Part shown: in pieces, positions 1 to 12,562 of the stretch
Layout of the letters: every line of letters begins with the position of its first letter
Numbering within the stretch: position 1 is the first letter of the stretch
From: Paracamarosporium sp. OC-R06-R3
Lineage: Eukaryota; Ascomycota; Dothideomycetes; Pleosporales; Didymosphaeriaceae
Assembly (NCBI GenBank): GCA_019828545.1
Contig: JACVRA010000347.1
Span: 62,826-126,825 of the forward strand
Length of the DNA stretch: 64,000 nucleotides
Reading direction: 5' to 3'
Position numbers and translations under genes: made by a program
Notes under the pieces: generated by a model
What the model was told of the DNA's origin: nothing
The model's database searches: none
The model's input: only the letters and a program-made list of their open reading frames with translations

Positions 1-379
1 TAAAATATGTGCAACGTCAGCGACATATCCTCACGAGGTTCTTCGCACCAGACTGCAGACACAACAACGTACGATTCCTTCCGCCTCACACGAGGATATA
101 GCCTTCCGAGGAAGTCACCAGGAAACTCGATACCTAACAAGGGGTCCAGGCACAGCTTCGTCGGATGGCATGATCAACCTCCCTCGGTATCGGGGTATTT
201 TGCGGACCTGCACCACTATACTGCAGGAAGAGGGTTGGAGAGCGTTTTACAACGGCATGGGCACGAACATGGTCCGAGCGGTACCGGCAGCTGTCACTAC
301 AATGATGACGTACGAGACGCTGCGATCGATGCACCAAAAGCTGAAGCAGGAAGGGCTGGAGATCCAGGGCGACGCTTGA
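1..379 (+). CDS. Mitochondrial carrier (SLC25) family protein, C-terminal part
   Basis: The 5' end lies outside the window. The reading frame is open from base 2 to the TGA at 377-379, giving about 125 residues. It carries the third-repeat carrier signature YPHEVLRTRLQTQQ (PX[D/E]XX[K/R] type) near the start. The closing helix segment reads EEGWRAFYNGMGTNMVRAVP, which is the usual second half of a carrier repeat. Carriers of this fold exchange metabolites across the mitochondrial inner membrane. The PHEVLRTR variant is typical of the nucleotide/NAD branch (RIM2 pyrimidine and YIA6 NAD+ carriers), so a nucleotide-type substrate is more likely than a carboxylate. The exact substrate cannot be decided from this fragment. 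Confidence 0.85.
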   Translation, partial: KICATSATYPHEVLRTRLQTQQRTIPSASHEDIAFRGSHQETRYLTRGPGTASSDGMINLPRYRGILRTCTTILQEEGWRAFYNGMGTNMVRAVPAAVTTMMTYETLRSMHQKLKQEGLEIQGDA

Positions 380-2038
380 CCGCTTCTCACCAGTGGGTGT
401 AAGCCCTGACGCGTCCGAGCAATTTTTTTTTCTCCCAAGTCTACTACACCACATATTCTGGGCCTGTTCTGAGGCGTTGCGTTAGGGAGCGAGATATCCC
501 AAGTGAGCATTGCTTGGTTCGTTTTACGTTTTGCGTCTTTGTGTACATAGCAGCATTTGGGCGGAATGATGGCATCGGCGTTCAATGGCATCCGAGTACC
601 CTTCTCCTTGCTTGGGTACGTTGTACGGCAATATATACCAATTTTGGTCTTACCTCGACTTCCTTATACACGGTACAGGTAGAACATGAATCGCGTGGAT
701 GTGGAACAAGATGCATGTGGGAGACGGAATGTGTCGATTGTGAGTTTACGTCGATGTGCCTAATGGACGTTCAACATGGGCAACGCATTGCAAGTTAAGC
801 CCTGCCGGATATTTTGCCAAACTCACATGTACGCAATATCTGCTGCAACGAGTCGTCTTAAGATCCTCAGTTGCACCAACATTGAAGTACTACACGATAC
901 ATACCACATGAGATCCTTTCATGCTCTTTGGAGCATGGCAAGCACGCACAGTGCACGCTACTCTGAATTGTCCTAAGCTCCACAACTGGTCCCCACCTCG
1001 TCCTTTTCTCACATGTTACCTGTCTCCATAGTCTCTATCAACGACACAAGTCTGATTTCTCTAGCCGGTATGAAAGCGCGACAGGAAAAGTACTTTTTTC
1101 CCACTCCGATTTTACGGCGTTGTTGTCTGGTGAATCTCTACTACTGACGGTTTCGAAGAGCTTATATACGATATTGAAACATTAGAACATCCATCTTTTA
1201 AGTCGATGACGACTTTGGGTTCAATGCGTGGGCTCATGCTAGGTTTATGTTGCGGTTAGTGCGATTCGCATGCTTTGTTCCAAGGTATGTATTCTTGGGG
1301 TTTGTATACATTGACCAATGCTCCGATGACGAGTATGTCGGGTGGCAAGATTTTGAAAGGGAGAACAGGGTGTCAGTGTTGGTTTTGCAGTGCGCTTGGA
1401 AGCAATGAAGTGAAGAATGGAGATAGACAGAGAATTGTATGGTCTGTACAGCACCAAGCATTATGGTTGAGATGCTACGGATCATCATCAATGCTATCAC
1501 TAGTGTCATAGGTGTTCCAATATACCCTTAAGTCTTAAATTGGACATAACAGACCATAAAATCAGCTTTCGCTAATTCGTTCAATTACTGCTCGTCGACT
1601 ATTATTCGATAGTCTTATCAATTAGAACCACTAAAATATCGTGAGGGCCAACACCATCATGCTTGAATTGTTGAAGTGGTACCTTTCATTGGACAGCGCC
1701 TGTACAAAGACACGAGACTGCAGCCACCACAGTCAAACCCGCTTCTCGCCCATACTAACCACTCGTCCACACACATTACCGATCGTCTTCATCTCCGACC
1801 TCGCAAATCTTTAACACCCAGAGCTGCAGAACAAACACTCATCCGGCGGAAGAACAACCCACGTCGTGAGTCAACCCTCAAACGCGCAGCCTTCACATCG
1901 CCGCCTCAAAACAAACAAAGCGAGTGTCCATGGCCCACCGCGAGTCCCCATCACTTTCTTACTAGGATACTTGTTCCTCTCTCTCCCCTTCCCATTACTA
2001 CCTAGCAAAACGTACGCTGCTCAAGGGGCTCTCTTACC
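380..2038. other. Intergenic region with no supported gene
   Basis: This stretch holds the 3' flank of the carrier gene and the promoter and 5' leader of the next gene. Open frames here are short, overlap on both strands and show no recognisable domain or splice-consistent continuation. The last 350 bases are CT- and AC-rich leader-like sequence before the ATG at 2039. Confidence 0.6.
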
Positions 2039-4672
2039 ATGCCGCCTCCCGGCCGCTCTAGCACAACATCACCCTCGCCGAACCTCCCCCTCATCCGCGA
2101 AAACAGCCTCTTCGACGACCCCACCGAGTGTCTCAGCCTAGCAGACTTCCTAGGCGAGGAACCCAACGGAGCCCGACCATCTGCTTCGATTGTGCCCGCC
2201 AGACCGGCCACGGCTCCAAATCTACAAGAGGAAGAAAGATTACGTCGATCGAACGTGGACGATATCCTTGCTCGGTGTGCAAGGGCAGCTAGTGAGCGCT
2301 CCTTGAACAGGCGCGAGACGCGGAGTCCTGTTGCTAGACGGGTTATGGTGAGGGTTAGTGGGGAGATAAGAGAGTCACACGATGCATTGATGAGGTGCTT
2401 GCATGCTCCTGATGAGTTGGAAGGTGAGGGTAGAGGAAAAGGGGGAGAAGTAGGGGAAGGTAGTGAGTACCGGTGGAGACCTTCCGAGGAGGACTTGACG
2501 AGGATATATGCGAGGAGTAAAGACGACGGTGATGAACCGGAGAAGATGCGGAGGGACAGTGGCAGGAGGAGCAGTAGTGCTACCGAGCGGACTGTTGTCC
2601 AGATGCGTGGTGGTGGAGTGCAAGAGTTTTTTGGACTGAAGAGTAGGTCGAAAGACTCGAAAAGCCTGCCGCGACGCCCAGAGATCATAGGTAGACCTTC
2701 AGAAGCCTTCAGTCACATAGCAGTACCTGCTGGATCTACCACTATCTCTGACCAGCGCTTCTCCGAGGAGCTTCCAGTTGGGTCTGCAGATACACAGAGC
2801 TCTGGCTTACTGCGGATGCAGAACCCGGAGAGGCTAGCACCGTCCTCATTCATCTCAAACGCTCCGCTGAGCTCACTTGCTAGTTTTGGAAAGACAGCTT
2901 CCATTGTCCCCGAGGGTAGCGTCGCGAGTTATAACATGGGTCTCCAGTCTCGCCCTATAACCCTGCGTGAACCATCAGGTAGCCACGAGCCACGAGCGTC
3001 ACTTGGAGGCATACCACCACCACCTTCTCCTCCCTCAAAACCAGGAGATCATAATATACAGCTCCCTAGGAAGCCCGTTCCGGTCACGCCTGGTCAATCG
3101 GAAAGCATGGTTCGCAACACGCCTTCGCCGGTAGAACTACCCACAAATGAGCTACAAGAACAATGGAATAGCGGGGCTCCTACCAGAGAGCCATTGCCAA
3201 GTTCACCAGGAGACACGGCCTTCAAAAAGTCGCTGCAAACTGAATCGAGAATTGAGGGACCTGGTTTGGTGCGAAAGCTAGGGTCTCCTATGCAGTCTCC
3301 AATTAGGGATATCTGGGACAGTTCGAGTAGGTTTCCTGGCTCTTCTAGTAGGCAACATGTGTCAAACCCTCCGTCTTCCGGGTACGTGGGGGACCCGCAG
3401 ATGACCCTCTTCGCTCCACAAGAACACGGTGGTTTCGGGAGAAGCATTGAGGGATCGCTGCGGAAAAACAGACGACCAATTGGGCAGAGTTCGGCGGGTG
3501 CTTCTTCACGACTACTGTTCGAAGAGCAGAATGCAAGACCTAATCTTTTCCCACCTGGTAGTGCCATTTCCACAGACAGTGCTCTTTCCCCGAGCCATCA
3601 AGAGGAAACGGTAATGAAAGTAACAGACCGGGCAGACGGTTCCATGTGGGAAGGCGGAGACAACTCATCGATAGCTCCTGGAGATTCAGCCAGTGAAGTC
3701 ATGATAAACGAATCGCCGCGGTCACCGAAACCCCCACAAGTACAGACAGAATCAAGGCAGCGTCGAGGGAAGACGTTGAAACGTTTTTCAGGGGAAGCTC
3801 TCACGGAAATCAGAGAAGAAAACGAGACACCGAAACGAGCGAAAAAGAAGTCTGAAGAGCGGTTCCGTGAGGAGGTTCGCAAGTTGTGGAGCAGCTACCA
3901 GACAAGAATGAGGATGATCAACGAAGACGTAGAGAAGACAGCCGAAGAGAAAGAAAAGGTAAGAAGCTATGGATCGTGTCTATTCATGCTTGGTTCTACT
4001 TACTAACCGAAACCTCATAGTCAGCCAAAGAGGAGCACAGAATCTTAAAACTATTAATCGGTCAAGCATCAACCGATACGGGTTTCGACGTGAGTATCCG
4101 TACTGATGCACCGCCAGCATGGGGCTGACCGACTTCAGCAACTACATGAACCCTGGCAAGAAGACGCATTTGTCAAGGACATGTTTGGAATACGGTCAAA
4201 GGCGTCAAGGACCCCTTTGATCTTGAGAAGGACCAACAAGGTCATGAAGTGGTTTTTGGCGGTGCCAGATGATCCAGAACTGAAAACGTGGTCCAGTCGC
4301 CGGCGTGAACTACAGTACTCTGGATCGGACGCAACTTCATCTAATCTTCAGAGGAAACTGACGAATGCGACCGGATCGCGTTTAGTACCACCTCTATCAA
4401 CACCCCTGAATGCACGTCAACAGCATCGTCAGCAAGAAGCAGGGGAAGGAGGAGGAGAACCCCTTTCCCCAGACCAACACAGACACTTCCATTTCGCACC
4501 CAATCCTCCTGTGAGTACGCAAGTCCTGCATCAGCCGAGCTTTGAAACTTTGGGAGACGACTCGCAGGCCACGTTTGCGGGAGTAAAAGCTGGCAAGGTG
4601 AACTATGGGTCGTCCGTGGCGTCAAGCGGGACCGGTTGGCCGACCCAGTCAAAGGTAGGTGGCGGGCGATGA
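2039..4672 (+). CDS. Large hypothetical protein, basic helical C-terminus
   Basis: Predicted as three exons: 2039-3958, 4021-4089 and 4139-4672, with introns 3959-4020 (GTAAGA..ATAG) and 4090-4138 (GTGAGT..CAG). The joined frame gives about 839 residues. The first 580 residues are low in complexity and rich in Ser, Pro, Arg and Glu, so probably disordered. The segment around the first intron (KRAKKKSEERFREEVRKLWS and following) is charged and helix-forming, likely a coiled coil, and is followed by a conserved-looking stretch (DAFVKDMFGIRSK). I recognise no catalytic domain and assign no function. The first ATG after an in-frame stop-rich leader was taken as the start. An acidic DDPTECLSLADFLGEEP motif sits near the N-terminus. 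Confidence 0.7.
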
Positions 4673-6510
4673 GCGGAGAATTTACATAGCGGATGACATG
4701 CATTGTGTCTTCGGGTCTGGGGTTGCAGCATGCTCGGTCACCCTTATGCTGTTTTTGGAAGACTGTCATATTGCTATTTTTAGCTTTGGGTTGGGGAAAT
4801 CTAAGACGCATATATAATATTGCAATGGTGGTTAGTGATTATCAATTTGATCAACGAGTAAAAGAGACGATGGGATGATGCATGTGGGTGTGAGGTTGTG
4901 GTGTCACATTTGCGATCACGTGCGACATGTTCGCCAAGCCGAGCTGGCTCTCGCAGAATATGCAAGCCATGATTGTTCCGACGAGCGTTTGTCGATAGCA
5001 AGAGCATTTCCAATCTGAAACACGGCCACAAAGTCAAGGATACGACCAAGTTTTGGTTGGCGCGGGCGAAGCGAAGGATCAGCAAGCAATCTCGCGGGTC
5101 GAGCCAATGCTCCAGATCCCCCTTCATCTCGGGGACAAATTGGATGCGAAGACGAGCCGCGTCGTCCGGAGTGCTTGTGAACCTAGTCCCACGCTTGCCG
5201 CGTGGGTTGTGGTCCAAAAATACAAACGACGGGCGGCCGTGGGAAGCGGTGTGGTGGTGAGAGCTTTGGACGGCGCGCTGCCGGGTTGGATGAGGCTCCA
5301 CCCACGGCAGCGAAGCAGAGTGAATGACATCAGGTGTCCCAAAGGTCCTAAAGGGTAGCGTGCACAATTTGCAGAGATTGGCGGGCTGCGGTGGTCGAGG
5401 CCAGACGGAGCATGGGTTGTTGTGCACGATAGGAGACGGCAAGGCTGGCAGGCGGTGGATAAGCGGGCGGACGAATGAGGGGCGGGCGCAGGTGCCGGAG
5501 CGGGCAAGGCATTTCCGCACGGGGGCCTGCACAACTGGGCGAGGCTATGGCACAGCGACTACGGGAAATGAGGCCTGCGCGGACTGTGCTGAGGCGTTCG
5601 GGAAAAGGAGAGGGCGAGCTGGCCGGCGGGTGGGGCGTCAGATGCGAAAGGGGAGCCGGCGCGATGCAGCAGTGGCGGCGCTGGCTGCGAAGAGGCCGTT
5701 GAGCACGGCGAAGGCTGGTGGTGAGGGCGCCGTGTGCTGCCGTCCTGGAGCAAGTAGGGGGATGTAGGGGGGGGGGGGTGTAGGGGGGATGGGGATGCCT
5801 CAGGCGCTTGTGCGGGTGCGTCTCCGTGTCGGGGCCTGCCCGAGCAGCCAATCAGCAGCCGCAACGGCCCGTGTACCTGCATAGGACGTGGCCGGGGTCC
5901 TGAACATGTCGTATCTCGTCGACACAATCGATTGTGCAGCGCCGTCGCGATTCACACAGGGACAGCCACGGGCACATGGCGCACCAGCATCGCAGGCATG
6001 GCCTTCATGGAGCCCGGCGCAGTGCGCATGCATGGCGTGGAATGCGGCCGAGTCAAACAAACACGTCCAACGTCAAACGGAGAGGCCTTCTAGCTCCCGT
6101 GCAAGGTCTCACCCTGTGCCACGGACCCCCTGGCCAATCAAACGCCTAGCCGCACACGACCTGCCCGGGGCGCCTCTTCTTCTCCTCGTGCCCGGCCAGC
6201 TCCTCCTCTTCACCTCACTTTCGTGGGAGCCGCTCTCTTAACTAATCCTGCCCTCCGCCCTCGCGAGCCCGCTGTTCCTATCTTACCCCAGTCATTCTTT
6301 TTTGGGTTCTCGAGAGCGTTCTGTTTTCCCCGTCACTCTTTTCTCCCAAAACACACAAACAACAAAGTCGATAGCCCTACGACCGCTTCACGACCTTACG
6401 CTGTTAATATCTAACTTCGACCCCACCCGCAACAAACCGTCTCTTTCACTGTCAACTTCGAGAGTTCAAACGCCACGCCGCAAACACACCGTGAGAGGAC
6501 TGTAGCAACC
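4673..6510. other. Long GC-rich intergenic/promoter region
   Basis: About 1.8 kb separates the two flanking genes. The middle part (about 5050-6200) is GC-rich and therefore open in several frames on both strands. Those frames overlap each other, are of biased composition (Arg, Pro, Ala, His) and match nothing I recognise. A run of 12 G at 5767-5778 is followed by six G at 5783-5788. The last 300 bases are CT-rich leader sequence for the next gene. Confidence 0.6.
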
Positions 6511-8687
6511 ATGTCCCAATTGCACCACACACACATGCATCGCCACACCAGAAGAGAAGGAGGGGTGGATGTGAGGGCGGCTGCCAGAGCGACGTCGACA
6601 ATGGCCAAGGAAGCTTCACGCGCAATACTTGTGCCGCGTTCATCTTGCACAAACGACTCAGACGATGGCTGCCACAAGCCCACTCAGACGCCAACCATAT
6701 TCATTGTGCTTGCTGTAACGTGCGTCTAGTCGTCTTCATATGTCGTGTCCATGCTAACCATCGCCAGCTTGCCCATTGTGATCGCTGCAGTCGTGCTCTT
6801 CATCCTCCACCGAAGGAACGTCAGGAAGCTGCGAGCCGAAGATCGGGACGACAAGTACAAGTCGTTGGATTTTGGAATAGATCCTGCCAGCAAGAAGAAG
6901 AAGGGACCTGAGATGAAGCTGAGCGGCCTGGACACAGAGAAGGCTCATGGGAGAGGATTGTCCCTAGAACCCGATCTATCAAGCCCCTACCTGCTCCCTG
7001 CCGGCCTGCACAGCTCGCGCGAATCTTTCCACTCCCTCTCCCGCTCTACCAAGGACTCATACGATCCCTACGGTCCCGTGTCCTTCGGTGACGACGCCAG
7101 TATTCGTAGCGGTAGCCGCGCCGGCCGTAACGGCAACGGATCCATCTACACATCGTCGACCAACCAGAGCAACAAGATGAAGGATGGTCTCTTGCAAAAC
7201 GCACAAAGAATGTCCCAGTCCCTTCCTTTGCGCACCTCGCCGTCACCTGAACGATCAACCGAGAAGTCCATTCCTGAGATCAGATACCCCGAACAAGCTG
7301 CCGTACCTTTGAGCCCGTTGAATCCCCGATACGAAGACCAGCTCCCGCCTCCTGCGCCTCCGGTACAACAAAAGGAAGACTCTGTTGTAGAAAGGCCTGC
7401 CAATGCCTATGCTGCGTATGCTCCCCCAACGGCCGCAAATCCACCTCCACCTCCTGCACCTCCTGTTCAAGACAACCGTGCTCGCGCAACTACAACGCCT
7501 AGCCCACCCCCGAGGATCCAGTCACAGAACGCTGTTGTTGAGAGCAACACGATGAGCATGCTGAGCGATTCCAGTTACGGTGGAGGCTTCCAGGTCACTC
7601 CGCCTTCACCTCGTGAGTCTCAAGCTGCGCCGCCCGCTCCGTTGGCTCCGCAGCCGCGTCGTCCAGTCTCTATCGTACAAAATGGTGGAAACGGTGGTCT
7701 CGCAGTCGATGACTTCGGACACAACACCAACCGTCTGTCGATGAGCCTGCGCCCGTTGCCTCCGGTTCACGACGATCCCAACGAGGACCCCGAGCAACGT
7801 GCAAACCGCATCCGATCGTTCTACAAGGAGTACTTTGATGATTCCAAGCCTGAACCCGCTGGCCCCCAGATCTACAACGACTACTATGAGGACTACACCT
7901 CAGAGTACCTCGATGGCAGTGTCTTTGACCCGCAAACCGGAAACTTCATCGTAGCCCAGCCGTCAGCTCCTTTCGCGCAGCCAGTCACTCGTCGCGCAAT
8001 GACACCGCCTCCTCGAGCACCACCGCGATTCCGCAGCAACACGAACCAGTCTCATGGTGGTCCGCATATGTCTCAAAGCTCAATGGGGTCGCATTTCCCA
8101 CCACCTCGCAACATGTCTTCCATGAGCGGTCGTCTACCAGCAGCCAGGAAGCCTATGCCTCCTCCTACACCCCTCGCTTCTCTGCCCACTCCTGGAAAGC
8201 TCCAGGATGACTTCGGTATTTTCAATGCTGCTGACTTCGCGCCGCCTGTCTCGTTCAGGGACAGACAGAACGGCATGAGGCCAGACAGCCCTCTGGGAAG
8301 CCCCAGGCCTTTCAGCCCTTCAGTCAGGCCTCACACACCACTGGCAAGCTCTTTCGATGATCTTGCCGTCATGCCCAGCCCGTGAGTATATCCGAACTTT
8401 TTAGTTATTGCAAAGCTAATCGTCATAGACACATGCTCCGCAAATCAGGCACCTTCACTGCTTTGGATTTTGCGCCTCCGCCACGTATCCGTGATCCGCA
8501 TGGCGGCTCGAATGCATCCGACGCTGGTTCGATTCGTTCCAACCGCTCAGGCATGTCGGGCACGGCAAGAATGGCCGTCCGCAACGGTGCATACCGCGTC
8601 AGCAGGATACCCAAGGAGATGGTCGGCACTCAGGATGACATGGCCACCAGCTTAAGGCCCACTCTGAACATGGTAGCACCAGCATAG
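6511..8687 (+). CDS. Single-pass membrane protein with long Pro/Ser-rich tail
   Basis: Predicted exons are 6511-6719, 6768-8381 and 8429-8687, with introns 6720-6767 (GTGCGT..CAG, branch CTAAC) and 8382-8428 (GTGAGT..TAG), giving about 693 residues. One hydrophobic helix is formed across the first intron (IFIVLAVT joined to LPIVIAAVVLFIL), followed directly by basic HRRNVRKLR. The topology therefore looks like a short outside N-terminus with two Cys (SCTNDSDDGC) and a long cytosolic tail. The juxtamembrane DDKYKSLDFG motif is, from memory, conserved in similar ascomycete proteins of unknown function. The tail has many polyproline clusters (PPPPAPPV), possible SH3 or profilin sites. ATG 6601 is an alternative start in the same frame. 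Function is unknown; a role at the cell cortex would be a guess. Confidence 0.75.
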
Positions 8688-9818
8688 TTCATGCTCAACC
8701 ACTGATATCTTCATGCGCCTTTTACGACAAGCACCTGCCTCACTGGCTGAGTTTTCCTGTTTTAGCTCACACACAAGCTTATCGATTTCCTTCCTGTGGA
8801 CATGACGACCTCAATGGCATAGATCGCGCGGCTCCTCTTTCACCTCACAGAGACCGCAGCACCGATGTTCTCTTTTTCGGTACATATCTTTGATCTCACT
8901 TCTCACATACGGACGGTTCCGTAGTGTACACGACCGACCGGCGACTTTAGGGTTTATACAGCGGAGGACGGCGATCGAAGGCGTTGATTATCTGTAATTT
9001 ATATTATTCTACTTTTGAGAGCAAAGCATCTGCGGACCGAGTATGTCCGCAGTGAGATGGCTCCGTGACAGGAGCGGGTGGAAGCTGCGATCTTGTATAT
9101 GAGAGAGATGTGGAGGAGCTTGGAGAAATCTGAGTAGGGCAAAATAAAGGAACCATTTGTGAATCAATGTCTTCGAGTCGTTGCTATGTGCTGAAGTTGT
9201 AAACGTGAGGTCAGCAGGCTTTGGGACGGATTCCGACAAAGGCCGGAGGTTGTCTTGGGCTTGGCGTTCCAGAATTTGTTGGCTCATGGGGAGAAAACCA
9301 ACCTGCTGCTGCACGGCAGATCACCCATCGATCACCCGCCCAGCTAGCTTCCGAAGCTCCGAGTTCGAGGCTTGGCACCAAGATGGCGATGAAGGGCAAC
9401 GTCATCCCCAGCCTCAGTCGTTGACGAGGCTTTCGTACGCCGAGACGCAGAGACTATCGAGTAACAAAGCCAAACCACCTGCGTCGGCCTATTCCCGTCC
9501 AATTGCTGGTCCAAGGACAACGTCCGGCGATTCGCTATGAGTTGTTAGCGGGTCTCTGCTGGGATGATGCTGTGGAAAATGGAAAGGACAACCAGAGCAT
9601 GCTGATGTCATAAGTTGAACGGGCCCTTGGAGACGTACCCATAAAAAAGATCGACAGCTCTGACGGCCGCGCGTTACGGAGGCGTGTAGACTCTAGACAG
9701 CAGGCTTGGATTTTCATTCTCTTTCTTCTGTCTTTTTTGTGCCCATATTCTCTTTCTTTGTTATCCTCTTAGTTCGATCTCCCAAGCCTGAGCCGCCAGG
9801 GCTCGTTGCTACGACACA
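8688..9818. other. Intergenic region
   Basis: This holds the 3' flank of the membrane-protein gene and the promoter of the SUR7-family gene. A 119-codon plus-strand frame at 9181-9540 has no recognisable features and was not called. The 100 bases before the ATG at 9819 are T/C-rich (TTCTCTTTCTTCTGTC), as is common in fungal leaders. Confidence 0.6.
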
Positions 9819-10876
9819 ATGGGCATCTTTAGTCGCCAGCGCAAGTCCACAACCACATCCTCCGACTCCACCCCTACAGTCGTCCCCGAGCTTTCCAAAG
9901 CCCAAATCAAACGGGCAACCCGCACGCGCAAGACATGGGCCCTTCTTACATCCTTCTTCCTCTTCGTCACGGTCATCTTCCTCGTTCTCGTTGAGATCGG
10001 CAGTATTAAGAACCAATCTGTACTTCGAGACTGGTACTTTATCCGTATCGATGTTAGCAATATCATCCCGGCAAGCGTGCCCAACTTTGCGCTCATCAAC
10101 ACCATTGCCCAGACGCTAGGGCTACATGATTTTTACCAGGTGGGACTGTGGGGGTTTTGTGAGGGCTATGTGAACGAGGGGGTTACATACTGTAGTCCGC
10201 CGAAGACCCTGTACTGGTTCAATCCGGTGGAGATCTTGAGTAGCGAGCTGTTGGCTGGAGCTTCAAGTACGCCTTCACTATCTATCCACTATCAATACAC
10301 ATAAAAATGAAGTCAAGCTAACTTGCATTCACAGTCAATCTCCCGTCCAACATCAACGACATCCTCGACCTCATCCGAATTGTCTCCCGTGTTATGTTCG
10401 GCTTCTTCCTCACCTCCGCCTGCCTCTCCTTCGTCCTCATTTTCCTGATGCCCATCTCGATCTTCTCCCGCTGGTGGACCCTCCCCATCGCCATCCTCAC
10501 CTTCATCAACGCACTCCTCTGCACCGTCGCCTCCGTCATCGCAACCGTTATGTTCGTTATCTTCCGTAACGTCATCTCCTCGGTCTCTGAGCTCAACATC
10601 TCGTCTTCCATCGGCAACTACCTGTTCGGCTTCATGTGGACGGCGTCGGCGTTCGCCATTTTTGCATGGCTGGTCCAAACAGGTTTGTGCTGCTGCTGCG
10701 CAAGTAGACGTGATATCAAGACGGGGAGGAAGAGAGGGAACGAGAAGGCGTATCAGATGCCGGGCAATACGCCTACAGATGGTGTAATCATGAGAGGTGC
10801 TAATGGTGCGTCGCAGGAGAAGTCGCAAGGGAAGCGAAAATTCAAATTCGGAAGACGGAACGGGCAGACTTCTTGA
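9819..10876 (+). CDS. SUR7/PalI family plasma-membrane (eisosome) protein
   Basis: Two exons, 9819-10266 and 10335-10876, join across intron 10267-10334 (GTACGC..ACAG) to give 329 residues. After a Ser/Thr-rich cytosolic N-terminus comes a first transmembrane helix (about residues 39-60). A long extracellular loop carries the claudin-like motif GLWGFCEGY with a second Cys in VTYCSPPKT. Three further hydrophobic helices and a Cys cluster (GLCCCCASRR) follow, then a basic tail. This four-helix layout with the W-x-x-C loop is the SUR7/PalI pattern. Family members organise eisosomes and cortical domains or take part in pH signalling and wall integrity. Which paralogue (SUR7, FMP45, PUN1 or PalI-like) cannot be decided. 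Confidence 0.88.
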
Positions 10877-12562
10877 GCCGTTTTCGGCGAAGATTACGCC
10901 GCGAGCAGAGCGAGATAGTTAATACGCATGTTGTTGGACATCGGGCGAGACTCTGGCTGTCGAATTCAGAGTCAGATTACCCCAAAAGTGCGAAAGAATC
11001 GACGAATGCTCCGACTTTAGTGGGAACGCGCCCGACGTACACCTTCGCCTGAATAGTATAAACCAGTGACTACTGTGCAGCCAGTCGACCCTGTCGCTGG
11101 TGCTGTTCAGTGTAGGTGACACACTGTGATACACAGGATGGCGTACAGATGGGAACGGATAGGAACCGGGCTCCTAAATTACATGTATTCATGTTGTGAT
11201 CACGTATTTAGACATGACCTTCACGAACGGAGTGGTGGTATTTTTAATGATAATCAATGTCATGACATCAGAAGTCCGAAGTCAAAATCGGATACAACTA
11301 CACGTAGAACTGCAAAGTTTCGTAGTTCATACTGTGATCATAAAGATAATTAACAAAAGCTCAGCGAAGACCTTCTCACCGGTCAAAATGGCAGCTGTTG
11401 CACCTCGTAGCAATGACCGTCCCACGGTTACGAAGAGCAACTGACATTCGCATTGCCCGATTGGGAAGTTCCAGTTCGGAATTTGTTCTAGGTGCTGAAA
11501 TCGACAGTAAACTAGCCTGCCGGATTGGGAAGTTTCAGGTCAGCCAATCGATGGCTATAGTTCTTCATTCCATTCACTCAGTTACTAAGGGGTAATCGAC
11601 TGTAAACACGGAATGCCTGATTAAGAAGTTCGGGTAGGCTGATCGTGGGCTGTAGACTTTGACGTGTCTTACTGGTATTCTGGCTACCCATAAATGGTGG
11701 ATCTAGATTGCCTGATTGGGGAGTTTGGGTATGTCTGTAGGGAGTAACTGATTCTACCTTGTAAATGCATCCCACGACAGTTCTCGATGACGTAATTCTG
11801 CCCCTCCACCCCCAAACATGCTCACGATTATTCTTCGCAATTATTCAAGCCCACCTCAGCCCCCAACGTCTACTTCCGCGGGAGACAGATACATCGGTCT
11901 CGACCCTGCGATCAGTCGATCTGCGCTGTTCTTGGCTCCGGTTGTCGGCGGCTTTTAGTCCGGCGTGCCGCACAACTTTTTCTGCGCGACGCGTGAAGGT
12001 GGGCTGGTGGGGAACCACGTCAACGCCCAACACACCCAATCTTTCCCCAGACGGAGCTCCACCCGTTCAGAAACATTCAATTGTACGCCTCACGACGCGC
12101 GCATTCGCAATCACCTCCGACAAGGACTTTTAGAGGACCAATTCGACCGTGGGTGGTCACTTAGGTGTGTGTTCTTTCCGTTTTCTATCCGGCGTGACTT
12201 TGCGCGTGATATCTTACTTGCTATTCTTCCGTGCCTTTAATGTGCGCGCGTCGCTTGCTTGGCCATTGAATCCTACGGCCGAGGTTACCGGGTTCATGGA
12301 ACATCTGCTGAGCGTTTTGTTGCGTCTCGTGGGCAGTATATCAAGCCCCAAAGTCAGCAAGATCAGCATCTGTCACTCCTACCATACCTCGCATACACCT
12401 TACCCTGCTACCCCTCCTCCTACATAGCTAGGATCGCAAGTTTGAGCATTGCCAATCTTTGTATTGTCTATCCTTGCACATCAGGGACTCAAGCTTTAGA
12501 CACGGCGTTGCGCATTCAGTACACTTCCAGCTCACAGCACTGACTCACACTTCACAGCAATC
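10877..12562. other. Intergenic region upstream of ADE13, containing degenerate repeats
   Basis: No coding gene is supported. The interval carries a patch of four diverged direct repeats (11453-11730, listed separately). It then holds the likely promoter and leader of ADE13, with CT/CA-rich sequence in the last 200 bases. One ACGCGT element lies at 11989-11994. Confidence 0.6.
11453..11730 (+). repeat. Four degenerate copies of a ~25-bp direct repeat
   Basis: Copies lie near 11453-11474, 11515-11540, 11614-11636 and 11708-11730, with an approximate consensus TTGCCTGATTGGGAAGTTTG. Copies two and three sit in longer similar blocks (about 11497-11560 and 11592-11655), which share AATCGAC, GTAAAC and GGCT.TAG at matching offsets. 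Many differences between copies are C/T and G/A transitions. Confidence 0.6.

Noticed and set aside
4801..5532. 243-codon minus-strand frame in the GC-rich spacer
   Set aside because: Overlaps several equally long frames on both strands, has biased composition and no recognisable motif; explained by high GC and few stop codons.
9181..9540. 119-codon plus-strand frame between two genes
   Set aside because: No domain, biased composition, overlaps minus-strand frames of similar length.
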